DNA of 64,000 nucleotides from VRUE01 sp963703335. Lineage in GTDB: Bacteria > Actinomycetota > Thermoleophilia > Solirubrobacterales > 70-9. This document shows positions 32,137 through 42,863 of the stretch, in pieces (position 1 is the first letter of the stretch; each line of letters begins with the position of its first letter). The stretch covers positions 2,294,001-2,358,000 of the forward strand of contig OY969812.1 of the NCBI GenBank assembly GCA_963703335.1, given 5' to 3'. A model generated the notes under the pieces. The model was not told where the DNA came from. It ran no database searches and saw nothing but the letters and a program-made list of their open reading frames with translations. A program made the translations under genes and the position numbers.

Positions 32137-32344
32137 TCAATTCCCGCACCGCCCTCTCGATCGCGTCTTTCTTGGCGAAGCTCTCGCTGTCGCCCTCCAT
32201 CCGCAAGGAGAGTTCGAGGATTGTCAGCCGGTCGGGGTGGAGGACCAGGATCTGGGTGAGAACGGCCCGCTCCGTGATCTCGTCTTGCTTCGCGGGGGAG
32301 ATCGCGTCCGCCGTGCCGCGGTCCATAGGGTTATCACTAGCCAT
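32096..32344 (-). CDS. Winged-helix-like protein, probably C-terminally truncated
   Basis: An 82-residue protein: AVLTQILVLHPDRLTILELSLR and DAIERAVRELSRDGLLACR form a small winged-helix pattern. I know this type as a short actinobacterial protein that normally continues with a GxxxxPTRAALHFDRL-like tail; here the frame ends abruptly (CRDKPS) where it runs into the XRE remnant. It is therefore likely a truncated product. ATG at 32344; no strong ribosome binding site. It diverges from the XRE gene at 32547 across a 200-base gap. Confidence 0.5.
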   Translation of the reverse strand: MASDNPMDRGTADAISPAKQDEITERAVLTQILVLHPDRLTILELSLRMEGDSESFAKKDAIERAVRELSRDGLLACRDKPS

Positions 32345-32546
32345 GAGGAAGCACCGTTTCCTTGTGGTCAGGCGGCCCGTTCGCGCTACAACGCGGCGGG
32401 TCGCCGCTTTTGAAGCCGGCGCGTCGATACCGTTCCCGCTGCGGCCGGCCTGGTGAGAGCTATGCCGGTCGCCACGGGGCCGGTGTTCCAGCACGCGGCC
32501 CCACTTATGTTTAGGGCCACAGCCTAGCAACTTCTATAGATATATC

Positions 32547-32792
32547 TTGAAATCCGACCGACAGACGCCGCATCCGCAGCCGGCTCTTGGCAAGGCGATT
32601 TGGGAGCTACGCGAAAAGGAAGGCGAGACCCTTGAAACTCTGGGTCAAGGTGCCGGCGTTGCGCCCAACACGCTTTCGTTGATCGAGCGCGGCGAAGCAA
32701 ATCCCACCTGGGAGACGGTCAGGGGCATCGCGGCAGCGCTTGGCGTCCCGGTCTCCGAGCTGGCCAAAGCCGCCGAGAGGCTCGAAGGCTAG
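32547..32792 (+). CDS. XRE-family transcriptional regulator
   Basis: An 81-residue protein that is essentially one helix-turn-helix_3 domain: LGKAIWELREKEGETLETLGQGAGVAPNTLSLIERGEANPTWETVRGIAAALGVPVSELAKAAE, quoted as landmarks LREKEGETLETLG, APNTLSLIERGEANPTW and AAALGVPVSELAK. TTG start; TATAGATATAT lies just before it and likely contains the -10 box of a short-leader transcript. Its 3' end overlaps the convergent toxin-like gene by four bases, so it may control that module. Confidence 0.75.
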   Translation: MKSDRQTPHPQPALGKAIWELREKEGETLETLGQGAGVAPNTLSLIERGEANPTWETVRGIAAALGVPVSELAKAAERLEG

Positions 32793-33154
32793 CCGCGAAG
32801 GCGCCGGTGCGCGACCTCGTAGACGCTTTCGGCGTTCGACTCGCGGGGATGATGGCGGACACCGAAAGCGATGTAGCGCAACTGGCCGCGACCGGCGACG
32901 ATCTCCACTTGGAACACCATCCCGAAGCGACCGGCCGGAGGCGGCAGGTAGACCTTGAGGCAATGGGGTAGTTCGGCGCCTTCGGTGCCCTCTGCTTCGC
33001 AGAGACGCAGCTCGTCGCGCGGAATCCCCTCTCCCTCAAAGCGCTTTCGCGCAGCCCGAGCGGCGTTGGCACCGACATCGCTCGTCCGCTCGACATCGAA
33101 ATCGAACAGGGCGTCGTCAAAGACCGTCGGGGAAGGCGACCGCCCCTTGGTCAA
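32789..33154 (-). CDS. Unknown protein, toxin-like second gene of a pair
   Basis: A roughly 121-residue basic protein. Its C-terminal half, GRFGMVFQVEIVAGRGQLR then YIAFGVRHHPRESNAESVY and EVAHRRLRG, has the strand-rich, Arg/His-rich look of RelE/ParE-sized toxins, but I cannot assign a family. The TTG start lies 5 bases after the stop of the small gene at 33159-33377, a typical antitoxin-toxin spacing. A start further upstream would overlap that gene. Toxin function is a hypothesis based on size, charge and layout. Confidence 0.5.
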   Translation of the reverse strand: MTKGRSPSPTVFDDALFDFDVERTSDVGANAARAARKRFEGEGIPRDELRLCEAEGTEGAELPHCLKVYLPPPAGRFGMVFQVEIVAGRGQLRYIAFGVRHHPRESNAESVYEVAHRRLRG

Positions 33155-33158
33155 AGTC

Positions 33159-33377
33159 TTACCCCTCGCCGTCAGGCGGCAGGAACGGCCCGTGTTCGGC
33201 CTCGAAGGCCGCGAACTCCTCGTCGGTGGCCTCGCGAGCGCCAGCGCGCTCACGAATGTCCTTCAACGAGGGCCTGGACTCACGGCTGATGACGAACTCG
33301 TCTCCGCCGCGCTCCTCGGTGACGACGAAATCGCCCTCCAGGCCACCGCTGACTTTGATGTGAAGCTGCTGCTTCAT
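33159..33377 (-). CDS. Small acidic protein, possible antitoxin
   Basis: A 72-residue protein: KQQLHIKVSGGLEGDFVV and EERGGDEFVISR at the N-terminus (a short beta-rich, AbrB-sized segment) and an acidic tail (TDEEFAAFEAEHGPFLPPDG). It precedes the toxin-like gene by four bases. Start at the ATG of MKQQ (33377); an ATG four codons upstream is possible. No family recognised. The acidic C-terminus and position upstream suit an antitoxin. Confidence 0.5.
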   Translation of the reverse strand: MKQQLHIKVSGGLEGDFVVTEERGGDEFVISRESRPSLKDIRERAGAREATDEEFAAFEAEHGPFLPPDGEG

Positions 33378-33789
33378 CACAGAAATCATGGCAAAGCCTG
33401 CGGTCAAGGTCGATTCGGCGGCCGAATTCATCACACAGCCGTCACAGAAGGGGGGACCACTTTCTCTGCTTGCGCCCCTGTTATAGGGATGGAGCGCAGG
33501 TCGATCAAGAAGAAATGGGTGTCCACTTTCGGCTCTCAGGTATCTGTAGTGGTGTGAGGCCCTTTCTCTGAGCAACCCGCCGCAGGAGATCCCGGCCCGT
33601 AGGATGAGCGCTGTGGGGATCTGCGAGTCCTCCGAACGGACGGGTGCTCATTGAAATAAATGCCGGATCTGGTCGGCTCAAACGACAGATGCCTGTTTCT
33701 GCCGAGAGCCGCATCATGTCAAATCGAGATCGGAGCCTGCGGATTCGGCATGAGGCGCGGAATGGCGGCGGATCGGGCGCGCCCGAGGT
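33378..33789. other. Non-coding or degraded stretch in the accessory region
   Basis: About 410 bases with frames on both strands but no recognisable domain and irregular codon use, between the small acidic gene and the peroxiredoxin fragment. GC is lower than the genome around it. It probably consists of remnants left by the deletion that truncated the peroxiredoxin gene. Confidence 0.4.
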
Positions 33790-33902
33790 CGGCGCGGGGT
33801 AGAAGTAGAGGACTACAGCCTCGCCGCGCAGGTCGGCGAGGCTGACCTCGTTGCCGTCTTGATCGGGCAGGGTGAAGTCGGGTGCGCGCCGGCCTCGAGC
33901 AC
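33790..33902 (-). pseudogene. Peroxiredoxin (Bcp-like) 5' fragment
   Basis: The N-terminal 35-40 codons of a peroxiredoxin survive: RAPDFTLPDQDGNEVSLADL then LRGEAVVLYFYPAPTSG. The peroxidatic cysteine region that should follow FYP is gone, replaced by unrelated sequence. In addition, the GTG start (33902) with its VLEAG opening is one base out of frame with RAPDF, so a frameshift has occurred as well. The GTG follows directly on the stop codon of the gene at 33903-34247, so it was once the third gene of that operon. Confidence 0.75.
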
Positions 33903-34247
33903 TTACTCGAGATCCTCGCGGCCAGGGTCCTGGCCGTTCTCGCCCTCGTCGAGATCGTCGTCGCTCTGCTCCAGCGCGGTCTCGGACACCGAGCTGGTTG
34001 AGCCGGGGTGGTAGCTGGTCTGGAAGCTCTCCAGGACGCGGTCGCGGCCGTCTTCGTCGACCGGTACCTCGTCGGAGATCCGCACCCACTCGGCGCCCTC
34101 GTAGGCCTCCATGTTGAAGACCTCTTGGTCCAGCGAGGTCGAGTCGTCGACGACGACCAGCACCTCGGTCTGGGGGTTGAAGTAGGTCCCGGGCTGCATC
34201 AGCAACTCCTCGACCTCGTAGAGGTTCTCTTCGGCAGCTCCGGCCAT
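33903..34247 (-). CDS. Conserved-looking acidic protein, unknown
   Basis: A 114-residue acidic protein without membrane segments. The first 65 residues (EENLYEVEELLMQPGTYFNP, TEVLVVVDDSTSLDQEVF, EWVRISDEVPVDED) look like a folded domain; the tail is disordered and Asp/Glu/Ser-rich. The start overlaps the stop of the upstream membrane protein gene (TGATG), so the two are cotranslated. No family is recognised. Confidence 0.6.
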   Translation of the reverse strand: MAGAAEENLYEVEELLMQPGTYFNPQTEVLVVVDDSTSLDQEVFNMEAYEGAEWVRISDEVPVDEDGRDRVLESFQTSYHPGSTSSVSETALEQSDDDLDEGENGQDPGREDLE

Positions 34248-34729
34248 CAGCGTCCCAATCCTATGAAATCGGCGACCTGGCGCTCGACCTCCGCCTCGAC
34301 GTCAACCGGCTCCTCGCCGCGGCGCATGCGCCGTTCGTTGCGGGCGATGACGAGCTCGCGCACTTCGGCACGGAGTTTTTCGTCGAGGTCGCGTTTGCCG
34401 GGCTTGCCGGTCAGCTCAGAGTCGAGCAGGGCCGCCACTTCCGCCTCGACGTCAAGCGGCTCCTCGCCGCGCTGGGTCCGCCGGTAGGACTTGGCCTCCA
34501 GCATCTGTCGCGCCTCGGCTGCCTGGATCGCGAGATCGATCTCCGGCGAGGGCTGCGCCATGCGGGGCGGAGGCATCGAGTGCATGACGCCGAAGCGGCC
34601 TTTGCCGAGCTCTTTCCAGGCTGGCCCGGAGCGGGCAAATGAGATCGCGGCGATGGGCAGGATGAAGAGCGTGATCGCAGCCAGCACGTAGCCGCTCTGT
34701 AGGTAGGTCAGTCCCATTGGGTAGACCAT
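34247..34729 (-). CDS. Membrane-anchored protein with duplicated RGEEPxDVEAEV motif
   Basis: About 160 residues. One N-terminal membrane helix (SGYVLAAITLFILPIAAISFA) is followed by a cytosolic helical region containing two copies of a roughly 25-residue motif, RTQRGEEPLDVEAEVAALL and RMRRGEEPVDVEAEVERQV, each probably a short helical hairpin similar to SHOCT-type segments. The ATG at 34729 is chosen because TACCCT lies 7 bases upstream; a GTG two codons earlier is possible. It diverges from the acyl-CoA dehydrogenase gene. Confidence 0.65.
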   Translation of the reverse strand: MVYPMGLTYLQSGYVLAAITLFILPIAAISFARSGPAWKELGKGRFGVMHSMPPPRMAQPSPEIDLAIQAAEARQMLEAKSYRRTQRGEEPLDVEAEVAALLDSELTGKPGKRDLDEKLRAEVRELVIARNERRMRRGEEPVDVEAEVERQVADFIGLGR

Positions 34730-34786
34730 CGCCACAAGGGTAGGGGTCTCGCTCCTGCGCCGCTATCCGGTACCCTTCGACCTTGG

Positions 34787-34802
34787 TTGACTGACCAGTC
34801 AA
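34787..34802. promoter_or_regulatory. Palindromic TetR-type operator before the acyl-CoA dehydrogenase gene
   Basis: ttgactgaccagtcaa is an inverted repeat (TTGACT-gacc-AGTCAA), about 72 bases before the start. It resembles operators of TetR-type fatty-acid regulators (FadR/PsrA-like TGACTGACC... sites) and would repress dehydrogenase expression without acyl-CoA. The regulator is not encoded next to it. Confidence 0.6.
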
Positions 34803-34873
34803 TCGGTGGTCGTCGCCCCGTGGCGAGGCCGCTTTCAAAGGCTTACGCAACGACCAAGAAGGAGCCTCGACCA

Positions 34874-36106
<1,233 letters not shown>

Positions 36107-36143
36107 TCGCGTCACACCCGCTTAGGGCAGGGGCCCTAGTCAG

Positions 36144-36180
36144 AGAGCCGCCGGGCGAAGCGCCCGGCGGCTCTTTTTCT
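36144..36180 (+). terminator. Rho-independent terminator after the acyl-CoA dehydrogenase gene
   Basis: agagccgccgggcg pairs perfectly with cgcccggcggctct around an aag loop (36144-36174), followed by TTTTCT. Confidence 0.92.
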
Positions 36181-36234
36181 GAGCGACTACTGCGGCTAAG
36201 GTGGAGTGATCGGAGTCGATCGAGGGGGGTCTTC

Positions 36235-36827
36235 TTGGCGAATCACGGCGGCGACGAAGTTGAGTTGGGCCAGCGGCTGCTGCGGCTGACCGCAGAACCG
36301 GTTCGCTTTCGGGCGCTCGTGTTGCTCAACGATCGAGCAGCCACGGCGGGTGAGGTCGCTGAGGCGCTGGAGCTGAGCACCGAGGCAGCCAATCGGCATC
36401 TCGACAAGCTGCTCGAGGAAAATTTGATCGCCTTGGCCGGCGAGGTGCTGCGCAGCGGCGCGATCGAACCCCGTTACCGCGCGGTCGTTCGGACGCTCTG
36501 GAAAGACGAGGAATGGGCCGCGCTGAGCGCGGCCGAACGGCAGCGGTTGACGGCCTGGACGGTCGAGTGGATCTTCACAGAACTGCGCGAAGCCATCGAC
36601 GCCGGCACCGTCACGGCCCGCGCGGATTCTCACATCAGCCGCAATGTCGCGCTGGTCGATGAGCAGGGCTGGCGCGAACTGACGCGGATGCAAGAAGAAA
36701 CGCTCGAGGCCAGCTTTGCGGTCCAGGCCGCGAGTGCCGAACGGCTCGCGGAGCGGGGCGAGGGCGGGATGCCAGTGATCTCGGCGATGTTCTGCTGTGA
36801 GCTGCCGTCGCGCGCCGGGGCTGCGGA

Positions 36828-36831
<4 letters not shown>
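36235..36831 (+). CDS. ArsR-like winged-helix transcriptional regulator
   Basis: A 198-residue regulator. The N-terminal winged helix is clear: LTAEPVRFRALVLLNDRAAT, then AGEVAEALELSTEAANRHLDKLLEENLI (helix-turn-helix, residues 40-67). The C-terminal 110 residues are helical and probably bind a ligand or dimerise. TTG start at 36235 with a GAGGGGGG ribosome site. Its stop overlaps the end of typA on the other strand by four bases. No target can be assigned. Confidence 0.75.
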
Positions 36832-38657
<1,826 letters not shown>

Positions 38658-38682
38658 GGGCGGCGGAGAAGGATAGAGGCGC

Positions 38683-38712
38683 AAAAGAGAGGCCCGCCGA
38701 GAGGCGGGCCTC
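38683..38712 (-). terminator. Rho-independent terminator of the cold-shock gene
   Basis: gaggcccgcc (38689-38698) pairs with ggcgggcctc (38703-38712); on the minus strand the hairpin is followed by TCTCTTTTG. It ends the csp transcript before typA. Confidence 0.85.
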
Positions 38713-38735
38713 GTACTGCTCAGTGCGGTGCGTGA

Positions 38736-38942
38736 CTAAGCGGTCTGCTGAACGCTCGCCGCGGCCGGACCCTTGGGGCCTTCTTCGGACTCATACGTCA
38801 CCTTGGCGCCCTCTGCAAGGGACTTGAAGCCCTCGCCGAGGATGGCGCTGTGATGGACGAAGACGTCCTTAGAGCCATCATCGGGCGTAATGAACCCGTA
38901 GCCCTTGTCATCGCTGAACCACTTGACTGTTCCAGTCGGCAT
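38736..38942 (-). CDS. Cold-shock protein (CspA family)
   Basis: A 68-residue single cold-shock domain with both RNA-binding motifs: RNP1 KGYGFITP near residue 13 and RNP2 DVFVHHSAI near residue 27. It melts RNA secondary structure and is typically abundant after cold shift. GGAGG lies 8 bases before the ATG. A leader of at least 100 bases upstream holds A+T-rich segments (TATCCGG, AAAAAG) and may act as the thermosensing 5' UTR usual for csp genes. Confidence 0.95.
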   Translation of the reverse strand: MPTGTVKWFSDDKGYGFITPDDGSKDVFVHHSAILGEGFKSLAEGAKVTYESEEGPKGPAAASVQQTA

Positions 38943-39132
38943 TTATTGCCTCCACTTGATGTGCTGCGAACGCGGAGGCTTCGGTAAAGCAACGACGCGA
39001 GCGCTAGACACGACTTTTTGCCGGATATCTATCCGACCTAACGCGGGGACCGTAGCAGGGATCGAACCAAAAGCGCTGCGCTCGGATCGCCGTCCAGGCG
39101 TGTTTGAGGATGCGAGGAGACCAGTCGATACG

Positions 39133-41463
39133 GTGAACCAGATGATGCGCGCGCATACCTCTCGCGGGCGGACGGGCGGCCTTATGGCCGCCCTGCTCGT
39201 CGTTGTCGTTGCTTCCCTGCCGAGCTCCGCAGCGGCGGTGCGCAGCTCGGGCAATCTTTCACCGCGCTTGGCCAAGCTGGCGCGGCCCGCACTGCGCGAC
39301 GCCTCTCTGGCCAGGCAGGCACGTGCGATCGGTCTCACTCCTGGTGGCCTGGCGCGAGAAGGGCGGCGCGTCCTGGTCAATGTCCGCTTCGACGACGGCG
39401 CGCTGGCGGCTCGCGACGAGCTTCGGGAAGCCGGCGGAAAGACACTCGAGGCCAGCCGCCGCTACCAGACCATCACGGCCGCGGTCACGCCGGCCGGCCT
39501 CAGGGCGATCACGAGGGTTCCCGGGGTCGAGGGGGTGACGCCGGTGCTCTCACCCATTCTCGCCGCGGCGGACTGCCCATCCGGATCCGTCGTCTCGGAG
39601 GGGGATCTCCAGCTGGAAGCCGAAGCTGCGCGCGAAGCCAATCCCGGCATCGACGGGACCGGCGTCACGGTCGGCATCCTCTCCGACTCCTTCGACCAGG
39701 CGACCGAAGACAGCGACGGTGATCCAATCGCGACCAAAGCGGCGGACGACGTCGCCACCGCCGACCTCCCCGGCGTCGGCAACGAATGCGGGCACACCAC
39801 GCCAGTCGCGGTCCTGGACCAGCAAAACAACGCCGCGGGAGCCTCGGACGAGGGCCGGGCGATGACCCAGATCGTTCACGACCTGGCGCCCGGGGCCGAC
39901 CTCGAATTTGCCTCTGCCTTCAACGGAGAACTCTCGTTTGCCGACAACATCCGCGCTTTGGCCGCCGCCGGCGCCGGGGTGATCGCCGACGACGTCTTCT
40001 ACCCGGAAGAGCCGTTCTTCCAGGACGGTCCGATCGCGGTCGCGATCAAGGAAGTGGTCGAAGACGGCGCCTCCTACTTCTCGGCCGCCGGCAACGACAA
40101 CCTGATCGACGATGAAGGCCATGACATCGGCTCGTGGGAAACGCCCGAATACAGGGACGCGCAGAGCTGCCCAGCCGCTGTCCAGGCGCTTCCCGGGGTC
40201 AACGGCGTCCACTGCTTGGACTTCAATCCTGGCTCTGAGGTCGATAGGACCTTCGGGATCAAGGTGGAAGCCGGTGCGACGCTGGCCGTCGACCTGCAGT
40301 GGGCCGAACCTTGGTTTGGCGTTGGGACCGATCTCGATGCATTCCTGCTCAGCTCGTCCGCTGGGGTCATTGGCGTTTCAGCTGAAGACAACGTCGGGAT
40401 CACCAAAACGCCGGCTGAGATCCTCGAATGGGAGAACGGCAGCAGCGGCACGAGAACCGTGCAACTGGTCGTCAACCGCTTTTCCGGCGCCGCTTTGCCC
40501 CGGGTCAAGTTCGCCCTGATCCAAAATGGCGGTGGCGTATCGGCCACCGAGTACCCGCGCTCGAGCGGCGAAGACGTCGTCGGGCCGACGATCTTCGGCC
40601 ACAGTGGCTCCGCGAGCGCGATCTCGACCGGCGCCGTCTTCTTTGGCGACAGCTCTGAACTGGAGTCCTATTCATCGCGTGGGCCCGTCCGCCACGACTT
40701 TGGCCGGGTCGAAAGCGCTACGCCAGCGTCACCCCTGCCCTCTCCGGAAATGCTCTCCAAGCCCGACCTGGTCGCAACCGACTGCGGCAAGACGACTTTC
40801 TTCTCCTTCTTCGTCTTCGGCTTCTGGCACTTCTGCGGCACCTCCGCCGCCGCCCCGCATGCGGCGGCCGTGGCGGCGCTGATGCGCGACGCTGAACCGG
40901 CTGCCCAGCCCGAGGATGTCCTCGCGGCGCTGGTTGGCAGCGCCGCCCCGGTAGGCACCTTCGGTGCTTGTGCGGTCGGCGGCGGCATGGTTGATGCGGT
41001 GGGGGCTGTGGAAGAAGTCCTCGACGAAACGGGTGCCGCCGGCCCGACCTGCGAACCACCTGAATCCGAAGTGGAACCCGAGGAAGCCGCGGCACCCGGC
41101 GACTGGGGCAGCGAAGTCCCGCCGCCTTCCTCCGGCGGAGGAGGAACGACCACGACGACGACTCAGCCCCAGCCCGAACCGACCGAAGCAGTCGCCCCAC
41201 GAACCCGTTTCCTCCAACGCCCGGAAAGGATCATCCGAACCCCCCACCGGCGGGCGAAGGCGGTCTTCCTCTTCGGCTCGAACGAAGCTGATGTCTCCTT
41301 CGTCTGCCGCATCGATGGTGGTCTCTTCCGACCCTGCCCGGAACGCCTGGTGCGGCGCTTCCCTCTCGGCTGGCACCTGGTTGAGGTTGCGGCCCGCAAC
41401 GCAGACGGCATCGGCGACCGCTCACCCGCGCGCTATCGCTTCAAGGTCAAAAGAGTCCGCTGA
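39133..41463 (+). CDS. Secreted subtilase (S8-like) with non-canonical active site and Ig-like tail
   Basis: A 776-residue exported protein. A signal peptide (LMAALLVVVVASLPSSAAA) precedes a propeptide-like domain (about residues 40-145), a subtilase domain (about 165-625) with Asp in GVTVGILSDSFD, oxyanion Asn in YFSAAGNDN and Ser in FCGTSAAAPHAAAVAALM, then a Gly/Thr/Pro linker and a C-terminal Ig-like domain of the kind common in Thermoleophilia secreted proteins. The HGT motif that supplies the catalytic His in subtilisins is absent; the equivalent stretch reads ASDEGRAMTQIVHDLAPGAD, with an acidic residue as in sedolisin-like relatives. GTG at 39133 chosen for the GGAG upstream. Confidence 0.85.
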   Translation: MNQMMRAHTSRGRTGGLMAALLVVVVASLPSSAAAVRSSGNLSPRLAKLARPALRDASLARQARAIGLTPGGLAREGRRVLVNVRFDDGALAARDELREAGGKTLEASRRYQTITAAVTPAGLRAITRVPGVEGVTPVLSPILAAADCPSGSVVSEGDLQLEAEAAREANPGIDGTGVTVGILSDSFDQATEDSDGDPIATKAADDVATADLPGVGNECGHTTPVAVLDQQNNAAGASDEGRAMTQIVHDLAPGADLEFASAFNGELSFADNIRALAAAGAGVIADDVFYPEEPFFQDGPIAVAIKEVVEDGASYFSAAGNDNLIDDEGHDIGSWETPEYRDAQSCPAAVQALPGVNGVHCLDFNPGSEVDRTFGIKVEAGATLAVDLQWAEPWFGVGTDLDAFLLSSSAGVIGVSAEDNVGITKTPAEILEWENGSSGTRTVQLVVNRFSGAALPRVKFALIQNGGGVSATEYPRSSGEDVVGPTIFGHSGSASAISTGAVFFGDSSELESYSSRGPVRHDFGRVESATPASPLPSPEMLSKPDLVATDCGKTTFFSFFVFGFWHFCGTSAAAPHAAAVAALMRDAEPAAQPEDVLAALVGSAAPVGTFGACAVGGGMVDAVGAVEEVLDETGAAGPTCEPPESEVEPEEAAAPGDWGSEVPPPSSGGGGTTTTTTQPQPEPTEAVAPRTRFLQRPERIIRTPHRRAKAVFLFGSNEADVSFVCRIDGGLFRPCPERLVRRFPLGWHLVEVAARNADGIGDRSPARYRFKVKRVR

Positions 41464-42043
41464 GCAAGTCCAACTGGGTGCCGAAGTAGACGGAGACCGC
41501 CGTGATCGGCAGGTAGCCGAGCGTCGTCGTCCAGACGAAGCGCCAGGTTGGCACTCGTGCTGCGCCGGCGGCGTATGAGACGAGACTGAAGGGAAGGATC
41601 GGGATCAGCCGCGCCACGATCAGGACCTTGGCGCCGCCACGCTCGATCCGTGTCTCGGTGCGCTCGAAGCGCTCGGCCCCCAGCCAGCGGTCGAGCAGCG
41701 GCCGCGCCACCGAGCGGCCGATCGCGAAGCAGACGAGTCCCGAGAGCAGCCAGCCGAACATCATCAGCAGCAGGGCTGGGACGAAGCCGTAGACGAGGCC
41801 CGCCGCGGCGTCGACGATCTCGGCCGGGTAGAAGACGACGGCGTGTATCAGGGCGAGCACCAGGATCAGTAGCGGCCCCGCGATCCCGAGGCTCTCGATC
41901 TCGCTGCGCACCGTCTCGGTGTCGCCCTGGATCGCCGCCGCGGCGGCGTCGTGCAGGGCCGGAACCGCAAAGACGAGCGCAGCGAGCAGAGCCACCCCAG
42001 CCAGGGTGATGCCGATCTCGATCAGCGGCGGTCGGCTATCCAC
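41447..42043 (-). CDS. TVP38/TMEM64-family membrane protein (DedA-like)
   Basis: A 198-residue membrane protein of the SNARE-associated/TVP38 family, related to DedA flippases. Features: VFYPAEIVDAAAGLVYGFVP near residue 72 (re-entrant loop), GWLLSGLVCFAIGRSVARPL near residue 95, and ARLIPILPFSLVSYAAGAAR near residue 145 with the family RxxPxxP motif. GTG start at 42043, with GATACT 6 bases upstream, so leaderless. The 3' end overlaps the protease gene by 17 bases. The family is linked to lipid scrambling and membrane homeostasis. Confidence 0.88.
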   Translation of the reverse strand: MDSRPPLIEIGITLAGVALLAALVFAVPALHDAAAAAIQGDTETVRSEIESLGIAGPLLILVLALIHAVVFYPAEIVDAAAGLVYGFVPALLLMMFGWLLSGLVCFAIGRSVARPLLDRWLGAERFERTETRIERGGAKVLIVARLIPILPFSLVSYAAGAARVPTWRFVWTTTLGYLPITAVSVYFGTQLDLLSGLF

Positions 42044-42084
42044 GCAGGCAGTATCCCGGCGCGGTGAAGACGAATCCGGTCCAG

Positions 42085-42528
42085 TCAGAGACCAAGTGCG
42101 GCTTGGTAGGCCTGCTCGTCGAGCACGAGCCGCCACGGCCCCGCGGCGGACTCGGTTGCACGGAAATCGGCGAAGTCGAAGGTGAAGATCGGCAAGTCGT
42201 GCCGCTCGGCGATCGCCATCGTGCAGGTGTCGGCGAAACCGAGCTCGAGAGCCGGGTAGCGACGGTCCAGCTCTCCGGCCCGCCGCAGCAGTCCCGCCGA
42301 CAGATAGGAGATTTCGAACAGGCCTCCCACGACTGATTTCAAGAAGGAGCGGGCAGCGGCGCCTCCCACGCGGCTCCTGATGAAGTGATCGACCTCGGCC
42401 AGTACCGGGGTCGGAACCACCGCTTGGCGACGCAGTTTTGCGAGGACCGGAGCGGCGAGGGAGTGTGCGGAGTCCCGCGCGTCAAGCGCGGAGACGAGGG
42501 GGCCGGTGTCAATCAGGATCTTTCTCAC
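42085..42528 (-). CDS. vapC: VapC toxin, PIN-domain ribonuclease (module 1)
   Basis: A 147-residue PIN-domain protein. The acidic catalytic residues are visible: Asp7 in ILIDTGPLVSALD, Glu near 47 in PVLAEVDHFI, Asp near 99 in LGFADTCTMAIAER and Asp near 118 in FTFDFADFRA. VapC toxins cleave tRNA or rRNA when freed from VapB. The ATG lies inside the last codons of the antitoxin gene (20-base overlap), the usual coupling that keeps antitoxin in excess. Confidence 0.9.
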   Translation of the reverse strand: MRKILIDTGPLVSALDARDSAHSLAAPVLAKLRRQAVVPTPVLAEVDHFIRSRVGGAAARSFLKSVVGGLFEISYLSAGLLRRAGELDRRYPALELGFADTCTMAIAERHDLPIFTFDFADFRATESAAGPWRLVLDEQAYQAALGL

Positions 42529-42775
42529 TTGGCCCCCTCCTCGGCCCCTCTCCGGGACCCCAGGGCTTGAGCCCGATGTACTTCTCGAAGTTGCTTCCCC
42601 AGTCGCCGGGGCCTTCGATCGAGCCGAACCAGTCGGGCCAGCTTTCCTTGCCCCCCGTGACCGCTCCTTGCTCGATCAGGCGGGCGACCGTGGCCGAGAA
42701 GGACTCGTTCGCGACTGCCTGCTCCCGCACGAGCTCCTCGATGTTCTCGGGCAAATAGATGGTTCGGCGAGGCAT
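42509..42775 (-). CDS. vapB: VapB-type ribbon-helix-helix antitoxin (module 1)
   Basis: An 88-residue protein. The N-terminal RRTIYLPENIEELVREQAVANESFSATVARLIEQG pattern is a ribbon-helix-helix DNA-binding domain (strand RRTIYL, helices ENIEELVREQ and SFSATVARLI). The acidic and Trp-rich C-terminus (SWPDWFGSIEGPGDWGSNF) would wrap around the toxin. ATG at 42775. Palindromic sequences at 42788-42850 are the likely self-regulatory operator. Confidence 0.85.
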   Translation of the reverse strand: MPRRTIYLPENIEELVREQAVANESFSATVARLIEQGAVTGGKESWPDWFGSIEGPGDWGSNFEKYIGLKPWGPGEGPRRGPSEKDPD

Positions 42776-42787
42776 CGTCCGGGGCAT

Positions 42788-42850
42788 CGATTCAGAGTAT
42801 GAAGACTCAAATCATACCTATGGTGCGCACGGTGTCACAGCTCTGAATCG
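42788..42850 (-). promoter_or_regulatory. Nested operator/promoter of VapBC module 1
   Basis: Two inverted repeats: outer cgattcagag (42788-42797) with ctctgaatcg (42841-42850), a perfect 10-bp pair, and inner gtatga (42797-42802) with tcatac (42812-42817). The minus-strand -10 box TATGAT (42816-42811) lies within the inner repeat, so bound VapB would block polymerase. Confidence 0.6.
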
Positions 42851-42863
42851 CAACTCGGATGCG

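Noticed and set aside
29992..33902. Recent duplication of bcp flanking an inserted island
   Set aside because: The intact and broken copies share only the general peroxiredoxin pattern, so they are not a recent target-site-like duplication.
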